Made by a program: the position numbers and the translations under genes | The notes under the pieces: model-generated | Database searches by the model: none | Told to the model about the DNA's origin: nothing | Seen by the model: the letters and a program-made list of their open reading frames with translations, nothing else | Source of the DNA: a virus | DNA length: 25,208 bases | Strand: one strand, 5' to 3' | Virus record (IMG/VR): IMGVR_UViG_3300048814_000118 | Span: 1 to 25,208 of that record | Shown here: positions 16,551-23,725 of the stretch, piece after piece | How the letters are laid out: each line of letters starts with the position of its first letter | How positions within the stretch are numbered: position 1 is the stretch's first letter

Positions 16551-17582
16551 CTACTGGCAGATGCCGCCCTGCGGCGTAGTGATCGACATCGTGACCAGAC
16601 CGTTGGTCGGATCGTACAACTGGACGCCGGTCACCTGGAGGGTAGCGATGCCATCGGTGTTCGACAGTTCGACCACGTTGAAACCCATCGCCTGGATCAG
16701 CATCGTGAAGGCGTTGTTGGCATCGCGGGTGAACGTGATCGTGGCGGTGCCGACCGTCTGGGCAATCAGCGCAGCATACTCAGCGGACCCGGTCTGCACG
16801 CGCACTACGAACTGCACGGCGAAGGTGCGGTCGCCCCATTCGAAGCGTCCCTGGATCTGGTAGCCGTCCTGCAGCCCAGAGCCGGGGAAGAAGCCCGGCC
16901 GGAAATTGTTTTCCCAAGACGCATCGAGCGACACAAACTGCTTACCGCTGCCGCCCGTCAGATAGTTGATGCCGTTGATGGTCAACGCGCTCACCATGCC
17001 CGCGTTGAACTCGTGCAGCGCCGTCGCTGCCGGCAGGGTGATAGTGCTGGGCGAGGTGTACTGGCCGGTGGTCACGCACTCGCACGAGAGCATCGCGCTC
17101 GCGCGGCCGGGAGAATTCTTGATGGCCAGCTTCCAACCCTTGACCGCGCAGCCCACCAGAATTTCATCGAGCAGGGACGACCCGCCAGGCCGGATCTGTT
17201 GGACGTACGAGAAGTACGGCAATTCGAGTCCCGTAGCGTTGGTTGCGCCCAGCGCAGGCACGATGGTGTAAGTATACGGCGATGCGCTGCCGACGACCGT
17301 CACGTTGCCCAACGAGAACGCCAGCACCCACGCCAGGAATTCCGACGAGGCGTACTTCGAAATCTCGAAGCTCGGCATGTTGTAGTGCGACTTAAACAGC
17401 GCCGTCGGGAACTCGTGTCCCTTGCCGACTTCAGCCCGGTCATCCTCGTTCACCGGCACCTTCGCCCAAGGCTTCGTGTTGAGGTTCGTAAGCCGCCAGA
17501 TCTTGGCGACGAGCGCCGCCGTGCCGATGGCAGTCTGCTTGCCGTAACTCCAGCCCTCAATCAATTCATTGATATTCGCCAT
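16551..17582 (-). CDS. Major tail tube protein
   Basis: This is a 343-residue, beta-rich protein that would polymerise into the hollow tail tube. It begins ANINELIEGWSYGKQTAIGT and contains a loop (KVPVNEDDRAEVGKGHEF, about 42-59) like those of siphophage tube proteins, many Thr/Ser/Gly/Val strands, and a C-terminal repeat of strands (ATITFTRDANNAFTMLIQAM and DGIATLQVTGVQLYDP). It is longer than lambda gpV (246 residues), which may reflect an added surface domain. The ribosome-binding site is AAGGAGG within the end of the preceding 54-residue gene. No sheath gene follows, which argues for a non-contractile tail. The assignment fits both sequence character and gene order. Confidence 0.85.
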   Translation of the reverse strand: MANINELIEGWSYGKQTAIGTAALVAKIWRLTNLNTKPWAKVPVNEDDRAEVGKGHEFPTALFKSHYNMPSFEISKYASSEFLAWVLAFSLGNVTVVGSASPYTYTIVPALGATNATGLELPYFSYVQQIRPGGSSLLDEILVGCAVKGWKLAIKNSPGRASAMLSCECVTTGQYTSPSTITLPAATALHEFNAGMVSALTINGINYLTGGSGKQFVSLDASWENNFRPGFFPGSGLQDGYQIQGRFEWGDRTFAVQFVVRVQTGSAEYAALIAQTVGTATITFTRDANNAFTMLIQAMGFNVVELSNTDGIATLQVTGVQLYDPTNGLVTMSITTPQGGICQ

Positions 17583-17584
17583 GG

Positions 17585-17749
17585 CTATTTGGCCTCCTTC
17601 GCTTCCGTGGGTTCCGCCGTCGGCGCGGCGGGCGCGGGCACCTGATTCCAGCCCGCCACCATCAACGGTGAGAGTGTTGCGGTGGTCCCTTCGACCTCCC
17701 GGATTTCGCCTTCCGGCGATTGCATGTGAACCTTCTCTACGTTCTGCAT
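17585..17749 (-). CDS. Small 54-residue phage protein between tail terminator and tail tube
   Basis: This short frame starts at ATG 17749 after GAGGA (5-6 bases spacing) and stops at 17585, two bases before the tail-tube start. The protein reads MQNVEKVHMQSPEGEIREVE at the N-terminus, then a TLSPLMVAGWNQV motif, and ends in a Pro/Ala/Glu/Lys-rich tail. Short phage proteins with a 'M..PdG...ev..........lM.aGW..v' pattern occur at equivalent places near neck and tail-tube genes. The tail-tube ribosome-binding site lies in its last codons, so its translation could control tube expression. Function unknown. The good start signal, exact fit of the gap and the recognisable pattern make it a likely real gene. 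Confidence 0.75.
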   Translation of the reverse strand: MQNVEKVHMQSPEGEIREVEGTTATLSPLMVAGWNQVPAPAAPTAEPTEAKEAK

Positions 17750-17780
17750 TTCAGTCCTCGACTCCGGGGCGACCGGGCTG

Positions 17781-18278
17781 TTAGGGGTTAGTGGCCTCGA
17801 TCAACCGGACCGCCACCTCGAAGTACTCGAACGTGGCACCGTCCGCGCTGACCACGATAGTGTTGCGCCGGGCTGACGGCAGATAGAAATCCATCGGCTC
17901 GCAACTGGGGTTGACCGGGAGGTGCAGCATCTTGAGCGTGCTTCCCTCGGGACTGTCGTTGACGATCCAGTTGTAGAGGTCCTCGTAGCCGACGCTGGGC
18001 GTCTCCGGCGCGCGCAGGTAAAGCGCGAACTCATGCACGAATACGAGGGCGTTGCCCAGTCTGCCCGGCGCAGTGCCGTGCCAGACGACCATGATCGATC
18101 CCGGCGGCATTCCCAGGACCGCCAGGCGAACGTTGTTCTGCGTGGGCTGCCCGAAGACCGTCGCGTTCTCCGAATAGAACTGGATCGAACTGGCGCCGCC
18201 GCCTAGCGCTTTCATGAGGTTCGGCAGCGCCTGAAGCGCGGTCACCCACTCGGCCAGGATGGTCTTGGGATTGATCAT
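17781..18278 (-). CDS. Tail terminator/tail-completion protein candidate
   Basis: This is a 165-residue protein. The start is the ATG at 18278, which overlaps the upstream stop as TAATG; a 28-residue upstream extension would lie within the neighbour and has no support. The N-terminus is helical (PKTILAEWVTALQALPNLMK), followed by mixed beta strands (SIQFYSENATVF, GSIMVVWHGTAPG, NALVFVHEFALYLRAP), and a closing strand TFEYFEVAVRLIEAT. This helix-then-strands form, with an N-terminal helix, is usual for tail terminators of the gpU type. Position after the head-tail connector and before the tail tube supports this. No direct sequence motif proves it. The role would be to cap the tail tube and join it to the head. 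Confidence 0.65.
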   Translation of the reverse strand: MINPKTILAEWVTALQALPNLMKALGGGASSIQFYSENATVFGQPTQNNVRLAVLGMPPGSIMVVWHGTAPGRLGNALVFVHEFALYLRAPETPSVGYEDLYNWIVNDSPEGSTLKMLHLPVNPSCEPMDFYLPSARRNTIVVSADGATFEYFEVAVRLIEATNP

Positions 18279-18604
18279 TACGGTTGCATCGTCAGCGTCA
18301 AATGGACCATGCCGTACGGGTCGGGCTGTCGCACGGTCGTGACCGTGAATGTCGCGCCCCAAGCAGTGACCGTGTCGCCACGCTGCGGCGGCGCATCAGG
18401 AAGGTCGACAGGGTTCACTTCGATCTCTTCCACGCTCGCTACCGCACCTGCCTCCATCCGCTCGCGGGTACACCGGATGGCAGTGAGAGGAACCGGTGCG
18501 CTGGCCGGCGCGCCCGCTTGCATGGGTTGGTACACCACCGGTTCGCCGAACCTGTTCTGCATGGTGCGATTCGCGTTTGCGTTGATAGTGGGCCATCCGG
18601 ACAT
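18278..18604 (-). CDS. Head-tail connector (neck) protein candidate
   Basis: This is a 108-residue protein starting at ATG 18604 after GAGGTTTCT. It contains an N-terminal stretch with a tyrosine-rich turn (RFGEPVVYQPMQAG), then a small beta barrel (AIRCTRERMEAGAV, PQRGDTVTAWGATFTV, MVHLTLTMQ). Lambda gpFII and similar head-tail attachment proteins are beta-rich, about 110-120 residues long, and encoded here, after capsid and decoration genes and before the tail terminator. I infer that role from position, length and beta-barrel look. Its stop shares one base with the next start (TAATG). Between this gene and the decoration gene lies a strong GC hairpin. Confidence 0.65.
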   Translation of the reverse strand: MSGWPTINANANRTMQNRFGEPVVYQPMQAGAPASAPVPLTAIRCTRERMEAGAVASVEEIEVNPVDLPDAPPQRGDTVTAWGATFTVTTVRQPDPYGMVHLTLTMQP

Positions 18605-18627
18605 AGAAACCTCAGTGGGAGGACGAG

Positions 18628-18649
18628 AGGGGCGGCGCCCGCCGCCCCT
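18628..18649 (-). promoter_or_regulatory. GC hairpin just after the decoration gene
   Basis: A perfect inverted repeat with 9-base-pair arms (AGGGGCGGC and GCCGCCCCT) and a 4-base loop begins 5 bases after the decoration-gene stop on the minus strand. There is no run of U after it, so it is not a standard intrinsic terminator; it could protect the 3' end of a processed message or slow transcription. It ends 23 bases before the start codon of the connector gene. Confidence 0.6.
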
Positions 18650-18653
18650 ATGT

Positions 18654-19013
18654 TTAGAACGCCGGGTTCAAACGCACCCGCACCGTCGGATCTCCGGCGG
18701 CGCCACCGGGAGCGTTGGCCCCACTGGGCTGCATCAGGACTGCCACGCCGATCTTCTTATCGGTGTTGATGGAGGTAGCCACGTGATTGACGTTGTCCCA
18801 ATACACGTAATCGCCGGTCGCGAACGTGCTGGTGTCCTTGGCCAGGTCGAACACGCCTTCCGTTACGATCTCCATGTTGTCGTTCACCGCCTGCGTGTTG
18901 ACGGCGACCCCGAAAAGGTAGCCCGTGCCGATCACCTCGACACCGCCGCCCCCGAGTACGGCGTAGGGTGCGATTACCGTAATCGTCTTGCCCTGCTGGA
19001 CATAGTTGTTCAT
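18654..19013 (-). CDS. Capsid decoration/cement protein (DUF2190-like)
   Basis: This is a 119-residue protein starting at ATG 19013 after AGGAGACGAATCG. The N-terminus (NNYVQQGKTITVIAPYAV) and the strands that follow (GGVEVIGTGYLFGVAV, then EGVFDLAKD, then GDYVYWDNVNHVAT, then IGVAVLMQPSGAN, then PTVRVRLNPAF) are the normal DUF2190 pattern. These proteins sit on the outside of the capsid and stabilise it after expansion. It comes directly after the capsid gene, as usual, separated by 78 bases. Perfect GC hairpins lie on both sides of this gene, suggesting separate control of its message. High copy number is expected because the capsid needs hundreds of copies. Confidence 0.88.
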   Translation of the reverse strand: MNNYVQQGKTITVIAPYAVLGGGGVEVIGTGYLFGVAVNTQAVNDNMEIVTEGVFDLAKDTSTFATGDYVYWDNVNHVATSINTDKKIGVAVLMQPSGANAPGGAAGDPTVRVRLNPAF

Positions 19014-19034
19014 CGATTCGTCTCCTATGTTTGT

Positions 19035-19056
19035 GCCGGGCCCGTCGAGGCCCGGC
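19035..19056 (-). promoter_or_regulatory. GC hairpin between capsid and decoration genes
   Basis: A perfect inverted repeat with 8-base-pair arms made only of G and C (GCCGGGCC and GGCCCGGC) and a 6-base loop lies in the 78-base gap, 21 bases before the decoration start codon. It is followed by ACAAAC, not by a run of U. It may be a processing or stabilising element, or a partial attenuator, that sets the ratio of capsid to decoration protein. Confidence 0.6.
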
Positions 19057-19091
19057 GTTGGTTGTTCCTGTTGGCTGGCCGCGCGCTGCTT

Positions 19092-20588
19092 CTACGCGCC
19101 GGCGTTTTTCTGCATGCCGCGATAGTCGATGGCCGCAGCGCCGAAGTCCATGCGCGCCTTGATCTCGATGCCGTCGACCTCGAAGCCCTGCTTGGTCTCG
19201 ATGTAAACGCCCTGCTGCCCCTCGAGGTAGCAGTACTCCACGGTGTCCACCTGCGCCGGATCCGCGAACAGATACCACGCGGTCGAACTGGCGGCGTCCA
19301 GACGCGGCTCGACGATAGGCACCAAGCTGCGAACCCACTGCGGCACAACCTTGGTCTCGTCGGACGAGGCGATGTCAATCGGGAACACGACCTGGAGCAT
19401 GTACGTTTCGAGCGCCGTCGGTACCGCGATGAATCGCGGGACCAGATTCAAAGGAGTGCCCTGCGGCCCCTTCTGCCGGCGCAGTTCTCCACGCCCGAGG
19501 CCCAAGGCGCCCAGCGCCTGGGCGCCAGCCACGGTCGGATCGATGCTGCTGGGGGTTCCAGTTAGCAGGTTGTTGTGGCCGGCAGCGAACAGCGCGGTGG
19601 CCGCAACGTCGCCCGCGTACTTCGCCACCGGGTTATTGATGATGATGCCCCAAACGATGTCCGACTCCAGTCGCGCCGCAGCCACGCCCAGCAGCGCCGG
19701 GACGCGGGTGAAGGCCTGGAGGTCGTCGTTGATGATGACCTTGCGGGTCAGGGCCACAATCTCACCGAAGGTGTTCAGCACATAGGCGATGTTGCTATCG
19801 GTGAGTTGCGCCCGGTGATACTCGCCCTTCTCATTCAACTGCTGCAGCGACGGAGCATCGGACAGCATCACGCGATTAATGGGCTTGAAGTCCTGCGCCG
19901 TCATCTGACGGCTGAAGGGCTCGAACGTGCGCGGATAAGACTCGTATCCCTGGCGCAGGGTCTTATTGGCGACGTTCGCGAGGATCGCGGGGAAGTCCGT
20001 GGTGGCCTGCGATCCTCCCTCGAAGAATTCCGCATCGCGCGCCGGAGCGCGAAGGGCGACGTCCGCGATCCGTGTGGTATCCCAACCGCGCGGGTCGATC
20101 CCGCGGAGTTGCAGATACTCTTTGGCCATGTCGATGAGTTTGAAGTTGCGATACTCCCGCGCCATCTCCGACGCGTTGGTCTGCTGCTTCTCTCCACAAC
20201 CGGCCAGGAACTCGCCGGTCGTCGGATGCCGGTTCAGGAAGAACCGGGTGTCGGCGCGCAGCAGCAGAGCGGACTGCATGCAGCCCAACCGCTTCTGTAT
20301 CGCGTCGGTTCCGCCGCCCGTCCCCGGACCGTCGTTAACGATCTTGCGCTTCGCAGCATCCGCGGCCAGCTTGTTGAGGATCTGCGTCCCCGCATCGGCC
20401 GCCGAGACGCCCTTCGCCACGAGCTCGGTGACGAAGGCTCTTTCGACGCCTTGAATGGTGCCCAGCGTTTCGATATCGCTGACCCGTTTACGTTCTTGAG
20501 TGACCGCCTCTTCGCGCGCGGCGGCCAACGCTTGTTCGTTCACAACTCGGGCATCCACAGCCGTGCCCTGCTGCGTTGTTTCAGTCAT
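19092..20588 (-). CDS. Free scaffold plus major capsid protein from an internal start
   Basis: The in-frame ATG at 20588 (Met311 of the fusion) would give a 498-residue protein beginning TETTQQGTAVDARVVNEQAL after Met, that is, the helical scaffold-like segment plus the whole capsid domain. It is preceded by AAAAGGAGA with 9 bases between GGAG and ATG, as good as any start signal in the window. The fusion alone would put one protease on every capsid subunit, which is hard to fit in a prohead, so a second product in excess is sensible. Lambda makes its scaffold Nu3 from an internal start in protease gene C in the same manner. Direct proof of use is lacking. Confidence 0.55.
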   Translation of the reverse strand: MTETTQQGTAVDARVVNEQALAAAREEAVTQERKRVSDIETLGTIQGVERAFVTELVAKGVSAADAGTQILNKLAADAAKRKIVNDGPGTGGGTDAIQKRLGCMQSALLLRADTRFFLNRHPTTGEFLAGCGEKQQTNASEMAREYRNFKLIDMAKEYLQLRGIDPRGWDTTRIADVALRAPARDAEFFEGGSQATTDFPAILANVANKTLRQGYESYPRTFEPFSRQMTAQDFKPINRVMLSDAPSLQQLNEKGEYHRAQLTDSNIAYVLNTFGEIVALTRKVIINDDLQAFTRVPALLGVAAARLESDIVWGIIINNPVAKYAGDVAATALFAAGHNNLLTGTPSSIDPTVAGAQALGALGLGRGELRRQKGPQGTPLNLVPRFIAVPTALETYMLQVVFPIDIASSDETKVVPQWVRSLVPIVEPRLDAASSTAWYLFADPAQVDTVEYCYLEGQQGVYIETKQGFEVDGIEIKARMDFGAAAIDYRGMQKNAGA

Positions 20589-21518
20589 TGCAGGTTTCTC
20601 CTTTTGCGGGCTGATTGCCCGAAGTACATTCATCACAGCGGCGTCCGGCGCGCCGAAAATTGCTATCTCCCCGTTCGGTTGCGCGCTCAGAAAACATGTA
20701 TTGAAATCCGCCGGCACCGTACACGGGGAAATCTCGAACGGTTCCCAATCGGTCGCCTTGAACATCCCAACCTCCTGGTTGTTCAGGTACGGAGCTTTTC
20801 CCTCCGGCATGCCCTCCGTCTGCATGTCGGTTTTCTCGCGCTTGTAAATGAACGTGCCGAAGCTGAGGTTCTGGAGGATGCCGGTGCTGGCCTTGCGGAA
20901 CATCTCCGCGCCGTCCGGGTCGCCCAGGTCGAATTTAAGCGTCGCCATTCCCTTCGGGCCGTTCGGCCACGCGCGCTGGACGACGCCGACCTGGGCTCGC
21001 GTGCCGACCTTGCCGGCCATGAGGGACTTGAAATCGTCGCCCGAGAAATGCGTATCGAAGACCGGTGCGCCGCTATTCAGCCGGTCCATGCGGCAGCCTT
21101 CCATCGCGAGGCGCAGCATATAGGGCTCGCCGGTAGATCGGTCGATCCTCGGGACCATCGCGCCGCTATACCAAACGACATCGATGGTGCCGTCATCGGC
21201 GTTCGCAGTGCTGGGCACCACCTGCGCGTCGGCGGCGAAGACCTCGGAGACGCCTGTCACCGCCACCCTCGCGGCGGCCGGCGGCGCGACGGTCGTCGAT
21301 TCGACCTCCGGCGTTCCCTTGGCGTCGCCCGAGGCCGCAGCATCGCCGAGAGCGGTTACCTCCCGATGGACCTCCGTCTCGGTGGTAGTGGTGATCGCGG
21401 TGGTCTTCTTGGTTTCAGTGGTCGTCGTTGTTGCCGGCGGGTCCTGCGCAGCCGCCGCGATGACCGCTTGGCCGGGCTGCTCCTCCAGACCGGTGATTAC
21501 ATCCGGGTTGCCCTTCAT
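19092..21518 (-). CDS. Prohead protease fused to major capsid protein
   Basis: This is an 808-residue protein; protease-capsid fusions are a known arrangement. Residues 1-105 are low-complexity (Thr/Ala/Glu-rich at 24-50). Residues about 110-280 are a U35/S78-type prohead protease: the catalytic His is likely H157 (GAPVFDTH), the Ser is S219 in LQNLSFGTF, and FEISPCTVPADFN (261-273) matches the 'EvSlV..PAd' end of the domain. Residues 311-400 are charged and helical (AAREEAVTQERKRVSDIETL), a scaffold-like delta domain. Residues about 410-808 are the HK97-type capsid part (FPAILANVANKTLRQGYESY, then LNLVPRFIAVPTALETY). The start at 21518 follows GAGGAGAGGG, 29 bases after the portal stop. An internal start at 20588 could yield capsid protein alone. 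The protease would cleave itself and the scaffold region during maturation. Confidence 0.9.
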   Translation of the reverse strand: MKGNPDVITGLEEQPGQAVIAAAAQDPPATTTTTETKKTTAITTTTETEVHREVTALGDAAASGDAKGTPEVESTTVAPPAAARVAVTGVSEVFAADAQVVPSTANADDGTIDVVWYSGAMVPRIDRSTGEPYMLRLAMEGCRMDRLNSGAPVFDTHFSGDDFKSLMAGKVGTRAQVGVVQRAWPNGPKGMATLKFDLGDPDGAEMFRKASTGILQNLSFGTFIYKREKTDMQTEGMPEGKAPYLNNQEVGMFKATDWEPFEISPCTVPADFNTCFLSAQPNGEIAIFGAPDAAVMNVLRAISPQKEKPAMTETTQQGTAVDARVVNEQALAAAREEAVTQERKRVSDIETLGTIQGVERAFVTELVAKGVSAADAGTQILNKLAADAAKRKIVNDGPGTGGGTDAIQKRLGCMQSALLLRADTRFFLNRHPTTGEFLAGCGEKQQTNASEMAREYRNFKLIDMAKEYLQLRGIDPRGWDTTRIADVALRAPARDAEFFEGGSQATTDFPAILANVANKTLRQGYESYPRTFEPFSRQMTAQDFKPINRVMLSDAPSLQQLNEKGEYHRAQLTDSNIAYVLNTFGEIVALTRKVIINDDLQAFTRVPALLGVAAARLESDIVWGIIINNPVAKYAGDVAATALFAAGHNNLLTGTPSSIDPTVAGAQALGALGLGRGELRRQKGPQGTPLNLVPRFIAVPTALETYMLQVVFPIDIASSDETKVVPQWVRSLVPIVEPRLDAASSTAWYLFADPAQVDTVEYCYLEGQQGVYIETKQGFEVDGIEIKARMDFGAAAIDYRGMQKNAGA
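20586..20605 (-). promoter_or_regulatory. Internal ribosome-binding site and start codon in the protease-capsid fusion
   Basis: On the minus strand AAAAGGAGAAACCTGCA is followed directly by ATG, in frame with the fusion. A near-perfect Shine-Dalgarno sequence at this spacing inside a coding frame is unlikely by chance, and it falls exactly at the boundary between protease and scaffold/capsid parts. Confidence 0.65.
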
Positions 21519-21547
21519 CCTTGTCCCTCTCCTCTTTGCGGTTCGAT

Positions 21548-23269
21548 TTACCCCCGGTAGATCCGGGTGGTCGATTGCCAGTTGGTTGTGACGCGCGAGA
21601 TTCCCGCCACCAAGAGCTCTTTGACCATCGCGAGGTCCTCGTCGGATAGCTCGCAGATCCCCAAGCCCTGACTGCCGCTGCCGCCGCCTGACGGCTTGCT
21701 GGTCGGCGTGCGCTCTTCGGTATTGGCCGGTTGCTCCTGGCCACGCAAGGTCACGTTACGTGGATCGACGTCGAGGATGATCTCGTATTTGTCCACCAGC
21801 TTGTTGAACAAAGCGATCTGCTGGAGTTGCGTCGTCGGATCGTATCCGTTCTCCAGCACCGCCTCGAACCACGGCTTCCGGCCCATGCGGACGTCCTTCA
21901 ATACCGACTCGGCGTCCTTCACCGGATCGACCGACTCGAACCGGGGCGAAGTCCATTGAACCTGCTTCAGGTTGATCTTCGGATTGTTCACCGCCGCCAG
22001 GGGGATTTTCCCCAGCAGGACGAGCGTGTCGATGAACCGCCGCCACACCGGCATGCAGAACAACGGCATCAACGTAAGCCACCGGTAGTTTTCAATCGTG
22101 TTCCGGAAGCCCAGCATCCCGCCGCGCCAGGAGGAATAGTTCACCTGCGACATGTCGCCGGTGCCGAGTTCGTAGGGCAGCCCGATACCGGCCATGATCC
22201 CCTGCAACTCGGTCATCTTATATTCGCGGTAACCGCCGGCCGGAGGCGGGTTGTTGAATTTGATGTCCTGGCCCGGCTTCAGGTACTCGACCATGCCGGG
22301 CTGGAAGCTTTCGACAGGATGCCCGCTGAACGGATCTGTCCCGGCAAAACCCACCGGATCGCCGTCGACGCCTTCCGGCTGCGTCACAAACGCAGCCACG
22401 CACGCCTCGATCTTTTTCCGGACACGCTCGGCGTCGCAGTAGTCGTCCAGGTCCCGCAGCGCCATCATCACCGGCGCCAGCCACGGCACGCCACGCACTT
22501 GGCCGGGTCGGAGCACGCGATAGACGTGCATGATCTGGTCTGCCGGCACGGGCTGGCTGACGATACCGCCGCGCGGGTTGAGGATCAGCACACCACCCGG
22601 GTGATAGCTGAAGAGCCAGTACGCCACGCGATGGCCGTCCTCGTCGAACTGGACGCCTTCCATTACGTGGCCGTTGACCAGCCCCATCGTTCGAGCTTGA
22701 TCCAGGAAATCGGCTTCGAGCATCTGAAGTTGCAGCGGTACACGAAGGCCGGAGTCCACGAGGCGCGGCCGGAACCGCACGATAGCTTCGCCGCTCTCTC
22801 CCATGGTCCGGATCGCGAGCGTCTGCATGCCATAGAAGTCGAGACGCTGCGGCTCGTCGCATTGCTCCGAGAAGTATGGCCACTCGGCGTCGATGATCGC
22901 GTCGATAGCGGTGGCGCCGGTCTTGGCCATCGGGACGATGCCGGTCCCCACCACGTTGCCGGCCAACTCCTCGATGGCGCGCGCCGCGTATGGGTTGTTC
23001 CGGATGAGCTCCCGGCTGCGGTTGCGCAGCCAGATAAGCGCGCCCATCAACTCGACGTTGGCGTCGGCAGACGAGGCATACCATCCGTGCACGCGCCGTC
23101 CGGCGGTGGCGCCTTCGTAGGCGAACCGCTGCGCGTGCCGCTGGCGGTAGCCGTCGACCAATTCGCCCACGGTGCGCTGGATGGTGTAGCGGCCGGAGGC
23201 GGGAGACTGCGCGTTCCAGTCGCGGCGCAGCAGCGGGATAGGACGTCGTACCTGGAGATCAGTAGTCAT
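21548..23269 (-). CDS. Portal protein, lambda family
   Basis: This is a 573-residue protein that would form the twelve-part ring through which DNA enters and leaves the head. Typical lambda-portal segments are present in order: SRELIRNNPYAARAIEELAG (about 85-104) with NVVGTG following, the strand MLEADFLDQARTMG, the conserved RGVPWLAPVMMALRDLDDY, then FQPGMVEYLKPGQDIKFNNP and the signature MSQVNYSSWRGGMLGFRNTI. Length fits the family (lambda gpB 533). The ATG at 23269 overlaps the end of the upstream gene by 11 bases. The C-terminal 40 residues are poorly structured with a Gly/Ser run. The gene is complete and looks intact. Confidence 0.95.
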   Translation of the reverse strand: MTTDLQVRRPIPLLRRDWNAQSPASGRYTIQRTVGELVDGYRQRHAQRFAYEGATAGRRVHGWYASSADANVELMGALIWLRNRSRELIRNNPYAARAIEELAGNVVGTGIVPMAKTGATAIDAIIDAEWPYFSEQCDEPQRLDFYGMQTLAIRTMGESGEAIVRFRPRLVDSGLRVPLQLQMLEADFLDQARTMGLVNGHVMEGVQFDEDGHRVAYWLFSYHPGGVLILNPRGGIVSQPVPADQIMHVYRVLRPGQVRGVPWLAPVMMALRDLDDYCDAERVRKKIEACVAAFVTQPEGVDGDPVGFAGTDPFSGHPVESFQPGMVEYLKPGQDIKFNNPPPAGGYREYKMTELQGIMAGIGLPYELGTGDMSQVNYSSWRGGMLGFRNTIENYRWLTLMPLFCMPVWRRFIDTLVLLGKIPLAAVNNPKINLKQVQWTSPRFESVDPVKDAESVLKDVRMGRKPWFEAVLENGYDPTTQLQQIALFNKLVDKYEIILDVDPRNVTLRGQEQPANTEERTPTSKPSGGGSGSQGLGICELSDEDLAMVKELLVAGISRVTTNWQSTTRIYRG

Positions 23270-23528
23270 CGAATCGCTTCACCTTGAAACCGGGTTCCAG
23301 GATCAGAAAGTCGAGGCCGTACTTCTCGCGGACCTCGTTGAGCATCGCCTGGAGGTTGGCGTACGAGTCCGGCGTTACCTCGAAATCGGTCTGGATGATG
23401 TAGAGGCTGGAGGTCCTCAGCTTCGACCGCGTGCGCGGCTCCTTCGCCAGGGCCATGAAGCTTTTCGGGCCGGCATCGCGCGACGCCAGATTGAAATACC
23501 GCCCGAGCCATTCGAAGATCGCCGTCAC
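23259..23528 (-). CDS. Small unknown protein upstream of portal
   Basis: This is an 89-residue protein that starts with GTG at 23528, overlapping the stop of the 61-residue gene as GTGA. It starts TAIFEWLGRYFNLASRDAGP, then has a basic segment (KEPRTRSKLRTSSLYIIQ) and a C-terminal alpha/beta part (SYANLQAMLNEVREKYGLDF, then LILEPGFKVKRFDDY). The C-terminus overlaps the portal start by 11 bases, which means tight translational coupling. I do not recognise the family. Its overlap with both neighbours and sensible composition argue that it is real. A role in head assembly or packaging is possible by place only. Confidence 0.65.
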   Translation of the reverse strand: MTAIFEWLGRYFNLASRDAGPKSFMALAKEPRTRSKLRTSSLYIIQTDFEVTPDSYANLQAMLNEVREKYGLDFLILEPGFKVKRFDDY

Positions 23529-23710
23529 GGCTTCCGCACTCCGAACGTCTCGACGTCCGGCCGATCCGCCGACGCCAGACGCAGGTCCCGCGCCATCGTC
23601 TTGAGGGAGGTGTCGCTGAAGACCGCGTATCGCGATCCCTCCGGATGGTCCTTGTCTGCACCTTGCCGTTGCGCGCTTTCGAGCGCGTCCGCTATTTCAG
23701 GAATGGTCAT
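23525..23710 (-). CDS. Small unknown protein of the head module
   Basis: This is a 61-residue protein with ATG at 23710 preceded by GAGGAAAGGACAAACCG, a good ribosome-binding site. It has an N-terminal helix (TIPEIADALESAQRQG), a central PEGSRYAVFSDTSLKTMARD segment and a short tail. The 'pEGsRYi.iSdt....mA..L' pattern is one I have seen in small proteins beside phage packaging genes, without an assigned role. It begins 15 bases after the stop of the membrane-protein gene and overlaps the next gene by 4 bases. Function unknown. Confidence 0.65.
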   Translation of the reverse strand: MTIPEIADALESAQRQGADKDHPEGSRYAVFSDTSLKTMARDLRLASADRPDVETFGVRKP

Positions 23711-23725
23711 CGGTTTGTCCTTTCC

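Noticed and set aside
19575-21560. Open plus-strand frame of 661 codons opposite the protease-capsid gene
   Set aside because: Antisense to a clear phage gene, very rich in Arg and His, no recognisable motif.
21731-23287. Open plus-strand frame of 518 codons opposite the portal gene
   Set aside because: Antisense to the portal gene, whose family motifs are unmistakable; composition of the frame is that of a shadow.
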